From an uncultured Geobacteraceae bacterium (lineage in GTDB: Bacteria > Desulfobacterota > Desulfuromonadia > Geobacterales > Pseudopelobacteraceae): DNA of 64,000 nucleotides. The notes under the pieces are model-generated. The model had not been told where the DNA came from and ran no database searches. It saw only the letters and a list, made by a program, of their open reading frames with translations. A program made the position numbers and the translations under genes. The DNA lies in assembly GCA_903875605.1 (NCBI GenBank), contig CAIQWT010000044.1, forward strand, positions 35,628 through 99,627, in the 5' to 3' direction. Of this stretch, positions 25,198-33,465 are shown one piece after another. How positions within the stretch are numbered: position 1 is the stretch's first letter; every line of letters begins with the position of its first letter.

Positions 25198-26225
25198 GTA
25201 AGACAATTGCATTCCGCTGCGACGCATCTTCAACCATCGGCTTTGGACACTTGGTGCGCTGTATGGCTTTGGCTAATGAATTACGGGAAGGACATGATTG
25301 CCGAACGGTCTTTCTGGTTCGTCCGGATGCTTCTACACAAGCTAAATTGGCCGAATCATCACAGGAATTTATTCTTTTACCCGAGTTTAACAGTCAGGAT
25401 GATTACCGCGAATCTTTGCGTAAGATACTAATAGAACTGGAGGCGAAATCGCTTGTTGTCGATGTGCGGGATGATCTCTCAAGTGACACACTTCGCTCTC
25501 TGAAGCAGGAAAAAGTTAAGATTATTATTATCGACGACGGTAGTGAAAGGCGCCTGGCGGCGGACCTGGCGTTTTATCCGCCCGTTCCACAAGCCAAGGC
25601 ACTGGATTGGGCGGGATGTGACGGCAAGATTTATTGCGGATGGGAGTGGGTATTACTTCGCAGGCAGTTTGCTTCAATTCCTGCGCGATACCCCAATCAA
25701 GTCCCGCATATACTGATAGCAATGGGTGGAAGCGATCCTTCCGGATTCACGTTAATGGCGATTGCTGCTCTTAATAAAGTAAAAGACGACTTCTCAGCGA
25801 CCGTAATTATCGGCCCTGGTTTTACTGGGAAGAGCCAATTAAAAGAAATCATTGCCGATTCAAGAAAAAACATAAAAGTACTAGAAAAAGTTGAAGACAT
25901 GGTGTCAATTATGTTGAGAACTGATTTAGCACTTGCTGCATTTGGTATGACAGCATATGAATTGGCAGCATCTGGCGTCCCGGCATTTCATTTTTGCCTG
26001 AGCCCGGACCATGCTATTTCCGCCACAACATTCGCAGATTCTGGCATTGCTTATTCTTTTGGCCATAACAATAGTCTTCAATTATCCGATGTTGTATCAA
26101 AAATAGATGCGTTTCTGAGTGATCGAAATTTATTACGTGAGATGGGACTGAGATCTAGACAATATATTGATGGCAATGGATGTAAACGGATATCGTCACT
26201 TTTGATAAACAAACGGGAGGTCTAG
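25194..26225 (+). CDS. pseG: UDP-sugar hydrolase PseG
   Basis: From ATG 25194 this is 343 residues. IAFRCDASSTIGFGHLVRCMALA holds the catalytic His (GxGHxxRC) of PseG, IIIDDGSER follows, then a MurG-like donor domain (LIAMGGSDPSGFT, TAYELAASGVPAFHF). PseG removes UDP from UDP-2,4-diacetamido-altrose and yields the free sugar for PseI. An ATG at 25134 is in frame but would overlap the reductase by 64 bp with no support. It lacks a fused acetyltransferase domain. Confidence 0.9.
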   Translation: MSKTIAFRCDASSTIGFGHLVRCMALANELREGHDCRTVFLVRPDASTQAKLAESSQEFILLPEFNSQDDYRESLRKILIELEAKSLVVDVRDDLSSDTLRSLKQEKVKIIIIDDGSERRLAADLAFYPPVPQAKALDWAGCDGKIYCGWEWVLLRRQFASIPARYPNQVPHILIAMGGSDPSGFTLMAIAALNKVKDDFSATVIIGPGFTGKSQLKEIIADSRKNIKVLEKVEDMVSIMLRTDLALAAFGMTAYELAASGVPAFHFCLSPDHAISATTFADSGIAYSFGHNNSLQLSDVVSKIDAFLSDRNLLREMGLRSRQYIDGNGCKRISSLLINKREV

Positions 26226-26226
26226 A

Positions 26227-27162
26227 TTGACAGGCACAATTACATGGAACGGTCATTGCGGGCAACTACTTGATTCCGTAGAACAATACGACGTAATTAG
26301 TTGTAATACTTGTGGGTTCAGCCATATTGTTCCTATTCCCGGGGTTGAGGAATTGGACAAGGTATATCGCCAGGAATATTATACCAGCGAAAAGCCGCTC
26401 TTTATAGAGCGGCAACAGGAAGACATTGAGTGGTGGAACGTAGTATACAACGACCGGTATGATTTTTTTGAGAAGCATCTGTCCCCTGATCATCGTGACA
26501 TTCTGGATATAGGCTGCGGGCCTGGTTTTTTCCTAAAACGTGGGCAAGAAAGGGGGTGGCAGTGCACCGGTCTTGAACCATCTCGTCAAGCGGCCTCATT
26601 TGCATTACAGCACGGTTTTACCGTAAAGAATATGTTTCTTCATGAAGCCGATTTTGTGAAGAACGGTGAACAATTTGATGTGGTCCATTTATCAGAGGTA
26701 CTGGAACATATTCCCGATCCTCGGTCTATTTGTCTTGAAGCTTACGATGTATTGAAAGATGGCGGGTTGATTTGCATCGTTGTCCCCAATGATTACAGCT
26801 CAATCCAAAATGTACTCAGGGCTGAAGCCGGTATTTCACCATACTGGTTGGCTCCACCTCATCATATCAACTACTTTAATTTTGAATCGGCAACACAACT
26901 GCTTCGTAGCGTTGGATTTGAGATTATGGAAAGTCAAGCAATGTTCCCCATAGATTTTTTCCTTCTCATGGGTGACAATTATATAGGCAATGACGCTCTC
27001 GGAAGACAGTGTCATTTGCGGCGAAAAAATCTCGATATTATGCTGAATAACAAGTGTTTAAAAACCTTCAAAGAAGAGATGTATTCTTTGATGGCTAAAC
27101 ATGGTATCGGGAGGGAGGCTATCATTTATGGAAGAAAACCTACGGAGGTGTCCGTTGACTGA
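26227..27162 (+). CDS. SAM-dependent methyltransferase with N-terminal zinc-ribbon-like segment
   Basis: This 311-residue protein starts with a CNTCG pair (about residues 24-27) of a treble-clef-like head, then a class I methyltransferase with ILDIGCGPGFFLKRG (about 87-100) and VVHLSEVLEHIPDP. This arrangement is common in sugar O- or C-methyltransferases of surface-glycan clusters. TTG at 26227 is the start, with GGGAGG eight bases before it. It lies between pseG and the fusion gene, suggesting methylation of the same sugar. Confidence 0.85.
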   Translation: MTGTITWNGHCGQLLDSVEQYDVISCNTCGFSHIVPIPGVEELDKVYRQEYYTSEKPLFIERQQEDIEWWNVVYNDRYDFFEKHLSPDHRDILDIGCGPGFFLKRGQERGWQCTGLEPSRQAASFALQHGFTVKNMFLHEADFVKNGEQFDVVHLSEVLEHIPDPRSICLEAYDVLKDGGLICIVVPNDYSSIQNVLRAEAGISPYWLAPPHHINYFNFESATQLLRSVGFEIMESQAMFPIDFFLLMGDNYIGNDALGRQCHLRRKNLDIMLNNKCLKTFKEEMYSLMAKHGIGREAIIYGRKPTEVSVD

Positions 27163-28360
27163 AACTCCTAGACAGCTCGTTATTGTTCAGGCAAGCCGTA
27201 TTGCTTGGCATGGTGGTCAAGATCTTTGTATGAACCTGGTAGATGGCAATCCAGTTACATACTGGACCATAAAAAAAGCGGCTGAAAACATACCTAATGC
27301 AGAAATATTTGTTGCGTTTCCAGAACATGATAAGGAAGGCTCTGATGATTTTGAAAATGTTATTTCACCTTATATAGCGGGTTGTTATTATGGCCATTCA
27401 AGCAGTCCGCTTGCCCGTATTCTTCATCTAACGGAAAGTCTATCTAACGATGAATACATTGTTAGAATCGATGGTGTACATATGTTGTTCGATACAGAAC
27501 TTACACTTAACATGCTTAATCAGGCCAGTTCCCGTAAGTTGGACTGCGTCAAATTACCGGATGATTTCCCGATCCAATTCACATCAGATATTTATCGTGT
27601 AGGAGCTCTACGAAAACTTAATAATATTCTTAATAAGGCTAATGCCGCTGAGTATTATGTTCATCCTAAATTTTATCTTTTTGCGCATCCGGAAGAATTT
27701 AATTGCGAATATGCTAATCCTCCACACTATGAGAAGAGTTTTCTTTTAGAGTGTAGAAATTTGTGTAAAACCATCTATGATGAGCCCCGACTTGATGTTC
27801 AAGAGAGTAAAATTATTTGGTCAGGTGATCAGATGGCTTTTCACTATGAAATTGCGAAAAAATATCTAATGCCACACATGTCTGTGCTTGATATTGGTTG
27901 TGGAGAAGGTTTCGGTTGTCGGTTATTGGCGCCTGCAGTTAGAACAATATGTGGTTTGGATGCAGATGTTGAAACGGTAGAGAGGGCCAAATTAATTGCG
28001 ACTGCGGCAAATGTTTCATTTTGTTGCGAGGATGCAACAAATACTTCTTATGCTGATGCGACCTTCGATGTAGTTACCTGTATGGAACTATTAGAACACA
28101 TACCGCCTCATTCCATTTTACAAGAAATAAAGAGAGTGCTGAAGACAGAAGGATTTGCTGTATTCAGCACACCTCAGAATTGCATGGGAGATATCCCCGT
28201 TAATTTCCAACATCTCAAAGAATTTAGTCTTGAAGAGGTCACAGGTCTTTGCCAGGAGTTTTTCAGTGTCGTTGCAGTCATCGGCATAAAGCAAGGAAGA
28301 ATTGTGATTTCAGATGATCCTCGTGGCACAAATACTGTTGTAATATGCCGAAATGCTTGA
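27155..28360 (+). CDS. Fusion: degenerate SpsF-like nucleotidyltransferase + SAM methyltransferase
   Basis: From TTG 27155 (GGAGG six bases upstream) this is 401 residues. Residues 1-205 fold-match a cytidylyltransferase: IVQASRIAW at the start, IFVAFPEHDKEGS, YYGHSSSPLARIL, and EYIVRIDGVHMLFD. The triphosphate-binding LPGK of the family is replaced by HGGQ, and the GDCP aspartate site is changed to DGVH. Residues 240-401 are a class I methyltransferase (LDIGCGEGFG at 245-254, MELLEHIPPHS). The N-terminal half has probably lost catalysis and may bind the sugar or nucleotide. Earlier in-frame starts (27101, 27128) would overlap the previous gene. Confidence 0.78.
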   Translation: MTETPRQLVIVQASRIAWHGGQDLCMNLVDGNPVTYWTIKKAAENIPNAEIFVAFPEHDKEGSDDFENVISPYIAGCYYGHSSSPLARILHLTESLSNDEYIVRIDGVHMLFDTELTLNMLNQASSRKLDCVKLPDDFPIQFTSDIYRVGALRKLNNILNKANAAEYYVHPKFYLFAHPEEFNCEYANPPHYEKSFLLECRNLCKTIYDEPRLDVQESKIIWSGDQMAFHYEIAKKYLMPHMSVLDIGCGEGFGCRLLAPAVRTICGLDADVETVERAKLIATAANVSFCCEDATNTSYADATFDVVTCMELLEHIPPHSILQEIKRVLKTEGFAVFSTPQNCMGDIPVNFQHLKEFSLEEVTGLCQEFFSVVAVIGIKQGRIVISDDPRGTNTVVICRNA

Positions 28361-28481
28361 ACAACATCTCTTGAAATATTAAATTTACACTGATTGTGGC
28401 GCGGGCTCTTTTTGTGAGTTATGCTTGAAGTGGTTGCTTGACATTCCGCAGATCAAGTGCAAATTAACTTTGGAAGGAAAT

Positions 28482-29726
28482 ATGTCGACAAAAGATAATA
28501 TACACTGGGCCAATATTGATAGCTTTGTTGGTAACAAGAGTCACGACACTTTGCTAAATCATCGTCTTTGCCCAATATGCGGAAGTTTCCAATATCGAAC
28601 TTTATTGGTTTTTGATGATTTTCAGTTTAGCACAGACTCAATAACGGAGCCCAGAAGGGCAAAAATTATAGAAGTTCAGTGTCAAAACTGTGACGGGGTT
28701 TATCTTAATCCTTGCTACTCTAAAATCGGTTTTAGCTGCCTTTTTTCTGAGGCTGGTCAAAGCTATGGTTCCACTGAAGGTAGACCTCAAGAGCAGATTG
28801 ATTGGCTTGCAAGTCGTGGGCTGCTTGATGTAAGCAAAGTATTTATGGATGCTGGATGTTATGAAGGACGTTTTTTAAGCATGTTGCCAAAAAGTGTGCG
28901 TCGTATCGGGGTTGATATCGATACTCTTGCTATTGAGCGCGGCAGAAAACGCTTTAGTCATGAGGGCGTTGAACTCATTCACGGAGCCTTCGAATCATTT
29001 CAGTGTCCCATTGCACCCGATGTAATCAGTATGACCCATGTCTTGGAGCACCTTGCAGATCCATTTTCTGTTCTTTGCCACTTACGGTCAGTATCACACG
29101 ATGACACACATCTCGTAATTGAGGTCCCAGTGCTTGACGACGGAAAGACCAACGATATTAACGGTTTTTTGTCAGTTGGCCACATGACTCACTTCAGTAT
29201 CCGAAGTGTCGGTATACTTCTTAAACGAGCTGGTTGGAAAATACTGGAACAACAGCAGATGCAAGAATACAACGGGTATCGTCTGCTGGCAAAACCAGAT
29301 AAAGCGACCGTTAACAACATAGAGTATGAATCTGCCGACCGTGCGGGAGCGTGTGACTATATATCGCATTGGTATGCTCAACTAGCAAAGGTCGCAATTT
29401 TAATGGGTTCATGGGAGAAGGCTGAGAGAACTGTTATTTGGGGTGGTGGTTGGCACACAGAATTTCTTTATCAAGTGACTCCGCTATTTACTACGAACCA
29501 AAAGACGGAATATATAATTGTCGATAGTGATCCAATGAAACATGGGAAGTCCTGGCGTGGCTTGACCATTAATTCCCCAGATGTCCTGAGCAAAATTGAT
29601 TGGGAAAATACTCAACTGGTTATTTCAAGCTATCAGCACCAGGAAGAGATTGCTCAAGCAGCATTGAAGAAAGGTATTCCCAACAGCGTAATCAGACGCT
29701 TATACGATAAGATAAGGGTGCATTGA
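28482..29726 (+). CDS. Zinc-ribbon SAM methyltransferase with C-methyltransferase-like C-terminal domain
   Basis: From ATG 28482 (GGAAGGA just before) this is 414 residues. A zinc-binding head (CPICG and CQNCDG) precedes a class I methyltransferase (FMDAGCYEGRFLSML, SMTHVLEHLADP). The last third has VIWGGGWHTEFLY, a Rossmann-type motif seen in the C-terminal domain of sugar C-methyltransferases such as NovU/TylC3-type enzymes. It is the third methyltransferase gene in a row. An ATG at 28425 is less likely. Confidence 0.82.
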   Translation: MSTKDNIHWANIDSFVGNKSHDTLLNHRLCPICGSFQYRTLLVFDDFQFSTDSITEPRRAKIIEVQCQNCDGVYLNPCYSKIGFSCLFSEAGQSYGSTEGRPQEQIDWLASRGLLDVSKVFMDAGCYEGRFLSMLPKSVRRIGVDIDTLAIERGRKRFSHEGVELIHGAFESFQCPIAPDVISMTHVLEHLADPFSVLCHLRSVSHDDTHLVIEVPVLDDGKTNDINGFLSVGHMTHFSIRSVGILLKRAGWKILEQQQMQEYNGYRLLAKPDKATVNNIEYESADRAGACDYISHWYAQLAKVAILMGSWEKAERTVIWGGGWHTEFLYQVTPLFTTNQKTEYIIVDSDPMKHGKSWRGLTINSPDVLSKIDWENTQLVISSYQHQEEIAQAALKKGIPNSVIRRLYDKIRVH

Positions 29727-29755
29727 TATTTTAAACGGTTGGTTTTGGAGGTAGT

Positions 29756-31456
29756 ATGAACGGAGCTGATTTAGTAGCAAACTGGATAAATGAGCAGGGA
29801 TTGAAAAAAATATTTACTTTTCCTGGTGGTACTATTGCACCGATTTATGATGCCTTAGTTCGCAAGGGGGTTGAGATTATATGTACCCGTCATGAACAGG
29901 GCGCAGGCTATGCAGCGCTAGCTATCGCAAGACTAACTCGAAAGCCACAAGTCGTTATGGTTACTTCCGGCCCTGGGGTTACAAACCTGATAACCGTTGT
30001 TGCCGATGCGTTCTTTGATTCAACGCCATTAATTGCTATAACCGGTCAGGTAGGTACCGGGGACTTACTTAGCGGCCGAAAGGTTCGCCAAACCGGCTTT
30101 CAGCAAGTTGATACAGTGGCATTAATGAAGCCGGTTGCAAAAGCTGTGTTTCAGCCACGATCTGCTTCAGAGCTTCCGGCCATACTGTTGGAGGCCTTTG
30201 CGCTGACCACGGATGGACGTTTTGGGCCTGTAGTTATCGATCTGCCTATGAATGTTCAAAACGAAATTGCTTCAGAAGAGACAATAACAAGAATAAATCA
30301 ACAACAGAATAATTCCGGTGATAAAGCGGATGTAGAACAGAAAATTAAACAAGCCGCTGATCTTATCGCTTCAGCTAAACGGCCTGTTTTTTTTACAGGG
30401 CAGGGGCTTTTTCTCGCTGATGCTGTTGAGTCGTTTAGGCAAATTGCAGAGTTACGCTCAATCCCTGTTGTTAATAGTATCCTTGGTCTAGGCTCAATGC
30501 CAACCGATAACGAACTGGCTCTGGGATTTATTGGTCACACAGGGAATCAGTATGCTGCTTTGGCTGTGAATCAAGCTGATCTGGTTATCGCAGTTGGTGT
30601 ACGACTTGATGTTCGCCAAACGGGGTCACTTCCTGAAAAATTCTTACAAAATGGCACACTAATTAGAATTGATGTGGATAACACTGAAATTGAATATTCT
30701 CGTGTAGCTATGGATTTGGCCATTTGTTCTGACGCCAAAGACGTGTTGGATAAACTACTGAATATACTGAAGGAAAAACCAATTTCAGATTTGCAGGCAT
30801 GGCATAACCAGATAAGAGAGTGGAAAGTAAAGTTTCCTCTGGAAGTGGAGTCGCATGAGGATGTTATTAAACCACAGCAGATTATCACAGCTGTAGATAG
30901 ACTCTCAGCATCTAAAGCTGCTTTAGTATGTACCGGGGTCGGTTCTCATCAACAATGGGCAGCCCGACATTTTACCTATGATTACCCGAGCCGTGTATTA
31001 TTGACGTCCGGGGGGCACGGTGCAATGGGTTACGATCTGCCTAGTGCCATAGGTGCTCAGTTAGAGCGCCCGAATGATCTTGTAATCTGCTTTGTTGGTG
31101 ATGGCTCTTTTCAAATCAATATTCAAGAGCTTCAGACGATTATTGATCTCCATACGCCTATAAAGATATTTGTACTAGATAACCAGAGACTTGCAATGGT
31201 TTCTCAGTTTCAGAACCATAACTGGGGCGCTGATCCCACAACTGGTAACAAGTCTAATCCTGATTTTGCTAAGGTGGCAGAAGCTTATGGTATTAAAGCA
31301 TGGACTTTGAGAAAACAGGAAGAAATTGACGATGTTGTTAGAGCCGCACTAGCATACGAAGGCCCAGTTCTTGTTCATTGTGTCATTGCTTCTGAGGAAA
31401 ACGTGGTTCCTATGCTCCTGGCTGGCCAAACGCTCGACAAAATGTGGCCATATTGA
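29756..31456 (+). CDS. Thiamine-diphosphate enzyme, acetolactate-synthase-like large subunit
   Basis: This 566-residue protein has the three-domain layout of the acetohydroxyacid synthase family: PYR domain with the activating Glu in CTRHEQGAGYAA (about 47), a central FAD-like domain, and a PP domain with the ThDP motif VGDGSFQINIQELQ (about 445). No regulatory small subunit is near and the enzyme sits within the sugar genes, so I infer a two-carbon or acyl transfer to a sugar or side chain, not branched-chain amino-acid synthesis. GGAGGT precedes the ATG. The substrate is unknown. Confidence 0.87.
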   Translation: MNGADLVANWINEQGLKKIFTFPGGTIAPIYDALVRKGVEIICTRHEQGAGYAALAIARLTRKPQVVMVTSGPGVTNLITVVADAFFDSTPLIAITGQVGTGDLLSGRKVRQTGFQQVDTVALMKPVAKAVFQPRSASELPAILLEAFALTTDGRFGPVVIDLPMNVQNEIASEETITRINQQQNNSGDKADVEQKIKQAADLIASAKRPVFFTGQGLFLADAVESFRQIAELRSIPVVNSILGLGSMPTDNELALGFIGHTGNQYAALAVNQADLVIAVGVRLDVRQTGSLPEKFLQNGTLIRIDVDNTEIEYSRVAMDLAICSDAKDVLDKLLNILKEKPISDLQAWHNQIREWKVKFPLEVESHEDVIKPQQIITAVDRLSASKAALVCTGVGSHQQWAARHFTYDYPSRVLLTSGGHGAMGYDLPSAIGAQLERPNDLVICFVGDGSFQINIQELQTIIDLHTPIKIFVLDNQRLAMVSQFQNHNWGADPTTGNKSNPDFAKVAEAYGIKAWTLRKQEEIDDVVRAALAYEGPVLVHCVIASEENVVPMLLAGQTLDKMWPY

Positions 31457-31483
31457 GAATTCTCTGTATAAATTGGTGGGCAT

Positions 31484-32254
31484 ATGTCTGTAGATAAACA
31501 TGCAAATGGAGTGAATAACCGGATTGCTTTTGTGACCGGAGGCAGTCGGGGAATTGGTGCGGCTATTTGCAGATATCTTGCAAAGAAGGGCGCGCGAGTA
31601 GCTTTTACCTATCAACAGAGTCAAGAGTCTGCTGAAACGCTTGCTGAAGAGATATGTACTGAAAACGGTGTGGTCATGGCTTTGCGGATGGAGTCTTCGG
31701 ATCGCGATAGTGCATATAAGGCTATTAAATGTGTTCGAGATAAGTGGGGCGACGTAGATATTCTTGTAAATAATGCAGCATTATCGCAAGAAAAACCTTT
31801 CATTGAAATAAGTGACAACGATTGGGATCGTATGCTTGCTGTTAATCTCAGAGGGCCTTTTGTATGTACTCAAGAAGTTATTCCGGCAATGGTTTCGAAA
31901 GGTTATGGCAGGATTATTAATATTTCGTCAATTGGTGGGCAATGGGGTGGTTATAATCAGGTGCATTATGCTGCAGCAAAAGCCGGGCTTATAAATCTGA
32001 CTCGTTCTATCGCCAAAATCTACAGTAAAAACGGCATAACCTGCAATGCGATTGCCCCTGGACTGGTAGAAACAGATATGATTAAAAACGAATTAGTAAC
32101 AATAGCTGGCCAGGAAAAAATCCGCTCTATACCTGTCGGAAGGATAGCCTCATGTGAGGAAATCGCCTCGGCAGTTTTTTTTCTTGCAAGTGAAGAAGCG
32201 TCTTACATAACCGGTCAAACCATCAGCATTAACGGAGGCATGTACTTTTCATGA
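31484..32254 (+). CDS. Short-chain dehydrogenase/reductase
   Basis: This 256-residue SDR has FVTGGSRGIGAAICRYL (cofactor loop), LVNNAALSQ, and the catalytic set Ser in INISSIGG and YAAAKAGL. C-terminal GQTISINGG is the FabG-like end. It likely reduces or oxidises the product of the upstream ThDP enzyme. Its stop overlaps the ATP-grasp start (ATGA), so the two are translationally coupled. Confidence 0.9.
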   Translation: MSVDKHANGVNNRIAFVTGGSRGIGAAICRYLAKKGARVAFTYQQSQESAETLAEEICTENGVVMALRMESSDRDSAYKAIKCVRDKWGDVDILVNNAALSQEKPFIEISDNDWDRMLAVNLRGPFVCTQEVIPAMVSKGYGRIINISSIGGQWGGYNQVHYAAAKAGLINLTRSIAKIYSKNGITCNAIAPGLVETDMIKNELVTIAGQEKIRSIPVGRIASCEEIASAVFFLASEEASYITGQTISINGGMYFS

Positions 32255-33465
32255 AAACCATCTGGATCGTAAGCGGTGGCGCCGAGGCAATCCCCGGGAT
32301 TATTCGTGCTAAAGAATTGGGACTTCATGTTGTTGTCAGTGACGGCAATGAATCAGCACCAGGCTTTGAATATGCTGATGACTCCGTAGTTGCGAGTACA
32401 TATGATATAGATGCGACAGTCCAGGCGGCATATGATTACAGTCATAATAATAGAAAGATTGACGGAGTCATCTCAATAGCTTCGGACGTCCCTGTGACTG
32501 TAGCTGCCGTGGCTCATGAGCTTGGTCTGCCTGGAATTAGTGTTGAGACAGCACGACTGGCATGTGACAAGCTTGCTATGAAACAGCGCTTTGCTGAAAA
32601 CTCTATTCCTATCCCGTGGTTTTCCGAAATTGAGTCTCTTAAGCAACTGCAGGACATTATCGACAAAAGAGGCTACCCACTGATCATAAAGCCGGTTGAC
32701 AGCCGGGGTGCGCGGGGTGTATTGCGTCTTCTGGAACAACATGACCTGGCCTGGGCTTATAACTATTCAAAAAGTTATTCTCCTATGGGCAGAGTTATGG
32801 TTGAGGAATATCTGTCAGGTATTCAGGTTAGTACGGAAGCACTTATTGTAAACGGACAGGGGTTCACATCCGGATTTTCGGACCGTAACTATGAATATCT
32901 GGATCGTTTTTCACCCTACATAATCGAAAATGGGGGTCATCAGCCTTCCGTCTTAGCTGAAAACGATCAACTTGAACTGGCTGATACTGCTGTGAAAGCG
33001 GGGCTTGCTATGGGGATTCAAAATGGGGTCGCCAAAGGTGACATGGTGATGACCGCGGATGGACCGAAAGTAATAGAAATCGCCGCTCGCCTTTCCGGTG
33101 GGTGGTTTTGTACTGACCAAATCCCATTGGGAACAGGAGTTGACCTTGTTGGAAGCGCCATCAAACTGGCGCTTGGTGAAGATCTGGATACTTCATTACT
33201 TAAACCGCAATGGCGTAAGGGAGTGGCAATCAGGTATTTTTTCCCACCAACAGGCAAAATCAAGAGCATAGAGAATACCGAACTATTTACCCAGTGTCCC
33301 TGGGTATACAAAATTGGTTTTTTCGTCAAGCCTGGTGACGAGATTCTCACTGTCACGGACCATACCAAAAGGGCGGGCTATGTTATTACGACAGGTGATA
33401 CACGTGATGAGGCAATTGACAGGGCACAAGAAGTGATCAGCGCAGTTCGGATTGTAACAATATGA
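32251..33465 (+). CDS. ATP-grasp ligase (carbamoyl-phosphate-synthase-like)
   Basis: This 404-residue protein has an N-terminal Rossmann-like domain (IWIVSGGAEAIPGIIRAKELG), then an ATP-grasp core: GYPLIIKPVDSRGARGV, VMVEEYLSGIQVST, VIEIAARLSGG with metal-binding acids. Such enzymes form an acyl phosphate and transfer the acyl to an amine, thiol or alcohol. Here it would join an acid to an amino group or hydroxyl on the glycan precursor. Coupled by ATGA to genes on both sides. Confidence 0.88.
   Translation: MKTIWIVSGGAEAIPGIIRAKELGLHVVVSDGNESAPGFEYADDSVVASTYDIDATVQAAYDYSHNNRKIDGVISIASDVPVTVAAVAHELGLPGISVETARLACDKLAMKQRFAENSIPIPWFSEIESLKQLQDIIDKRGYPLIIKPVDSRGARGVLRLLEQHDLAWAYNYSKSYSPMGRVMVEEYLSGIQVSTEALIVNGQGFTSGFSDRNYEYLDRFSPYIIENGGHQPSVLAENDQLELADTAVKAGLAMGIQNGVAKGDMVMTADGPKVIEIAARLSGGWFCTDQIPLGTGVDLVGSAIKLALGEDLDTSLLKPQWRKGVAIRYFFPPTGKIKSIENTELFTQCPWVYKIGFFVKPGDEILTVTDHTKRAGYVITTGDTRDEAIDRAQEVISAVRIVTI

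Noticed and set aside
26227..29726. Idea that the three methyltransferase genes are fragments of one gene
   Set aside because: Each has its own SAM motif and complete domains, with different N-terminal heads and proper starts.
29756..31456. Reading the ThDP protein as the housekeeping acetolactate synthase IlvB
   Set aside because: No small subunit or other ilv genes nearby, and it is packed between glycan genes; a housekeeping role cannot be excluded but is less likely.
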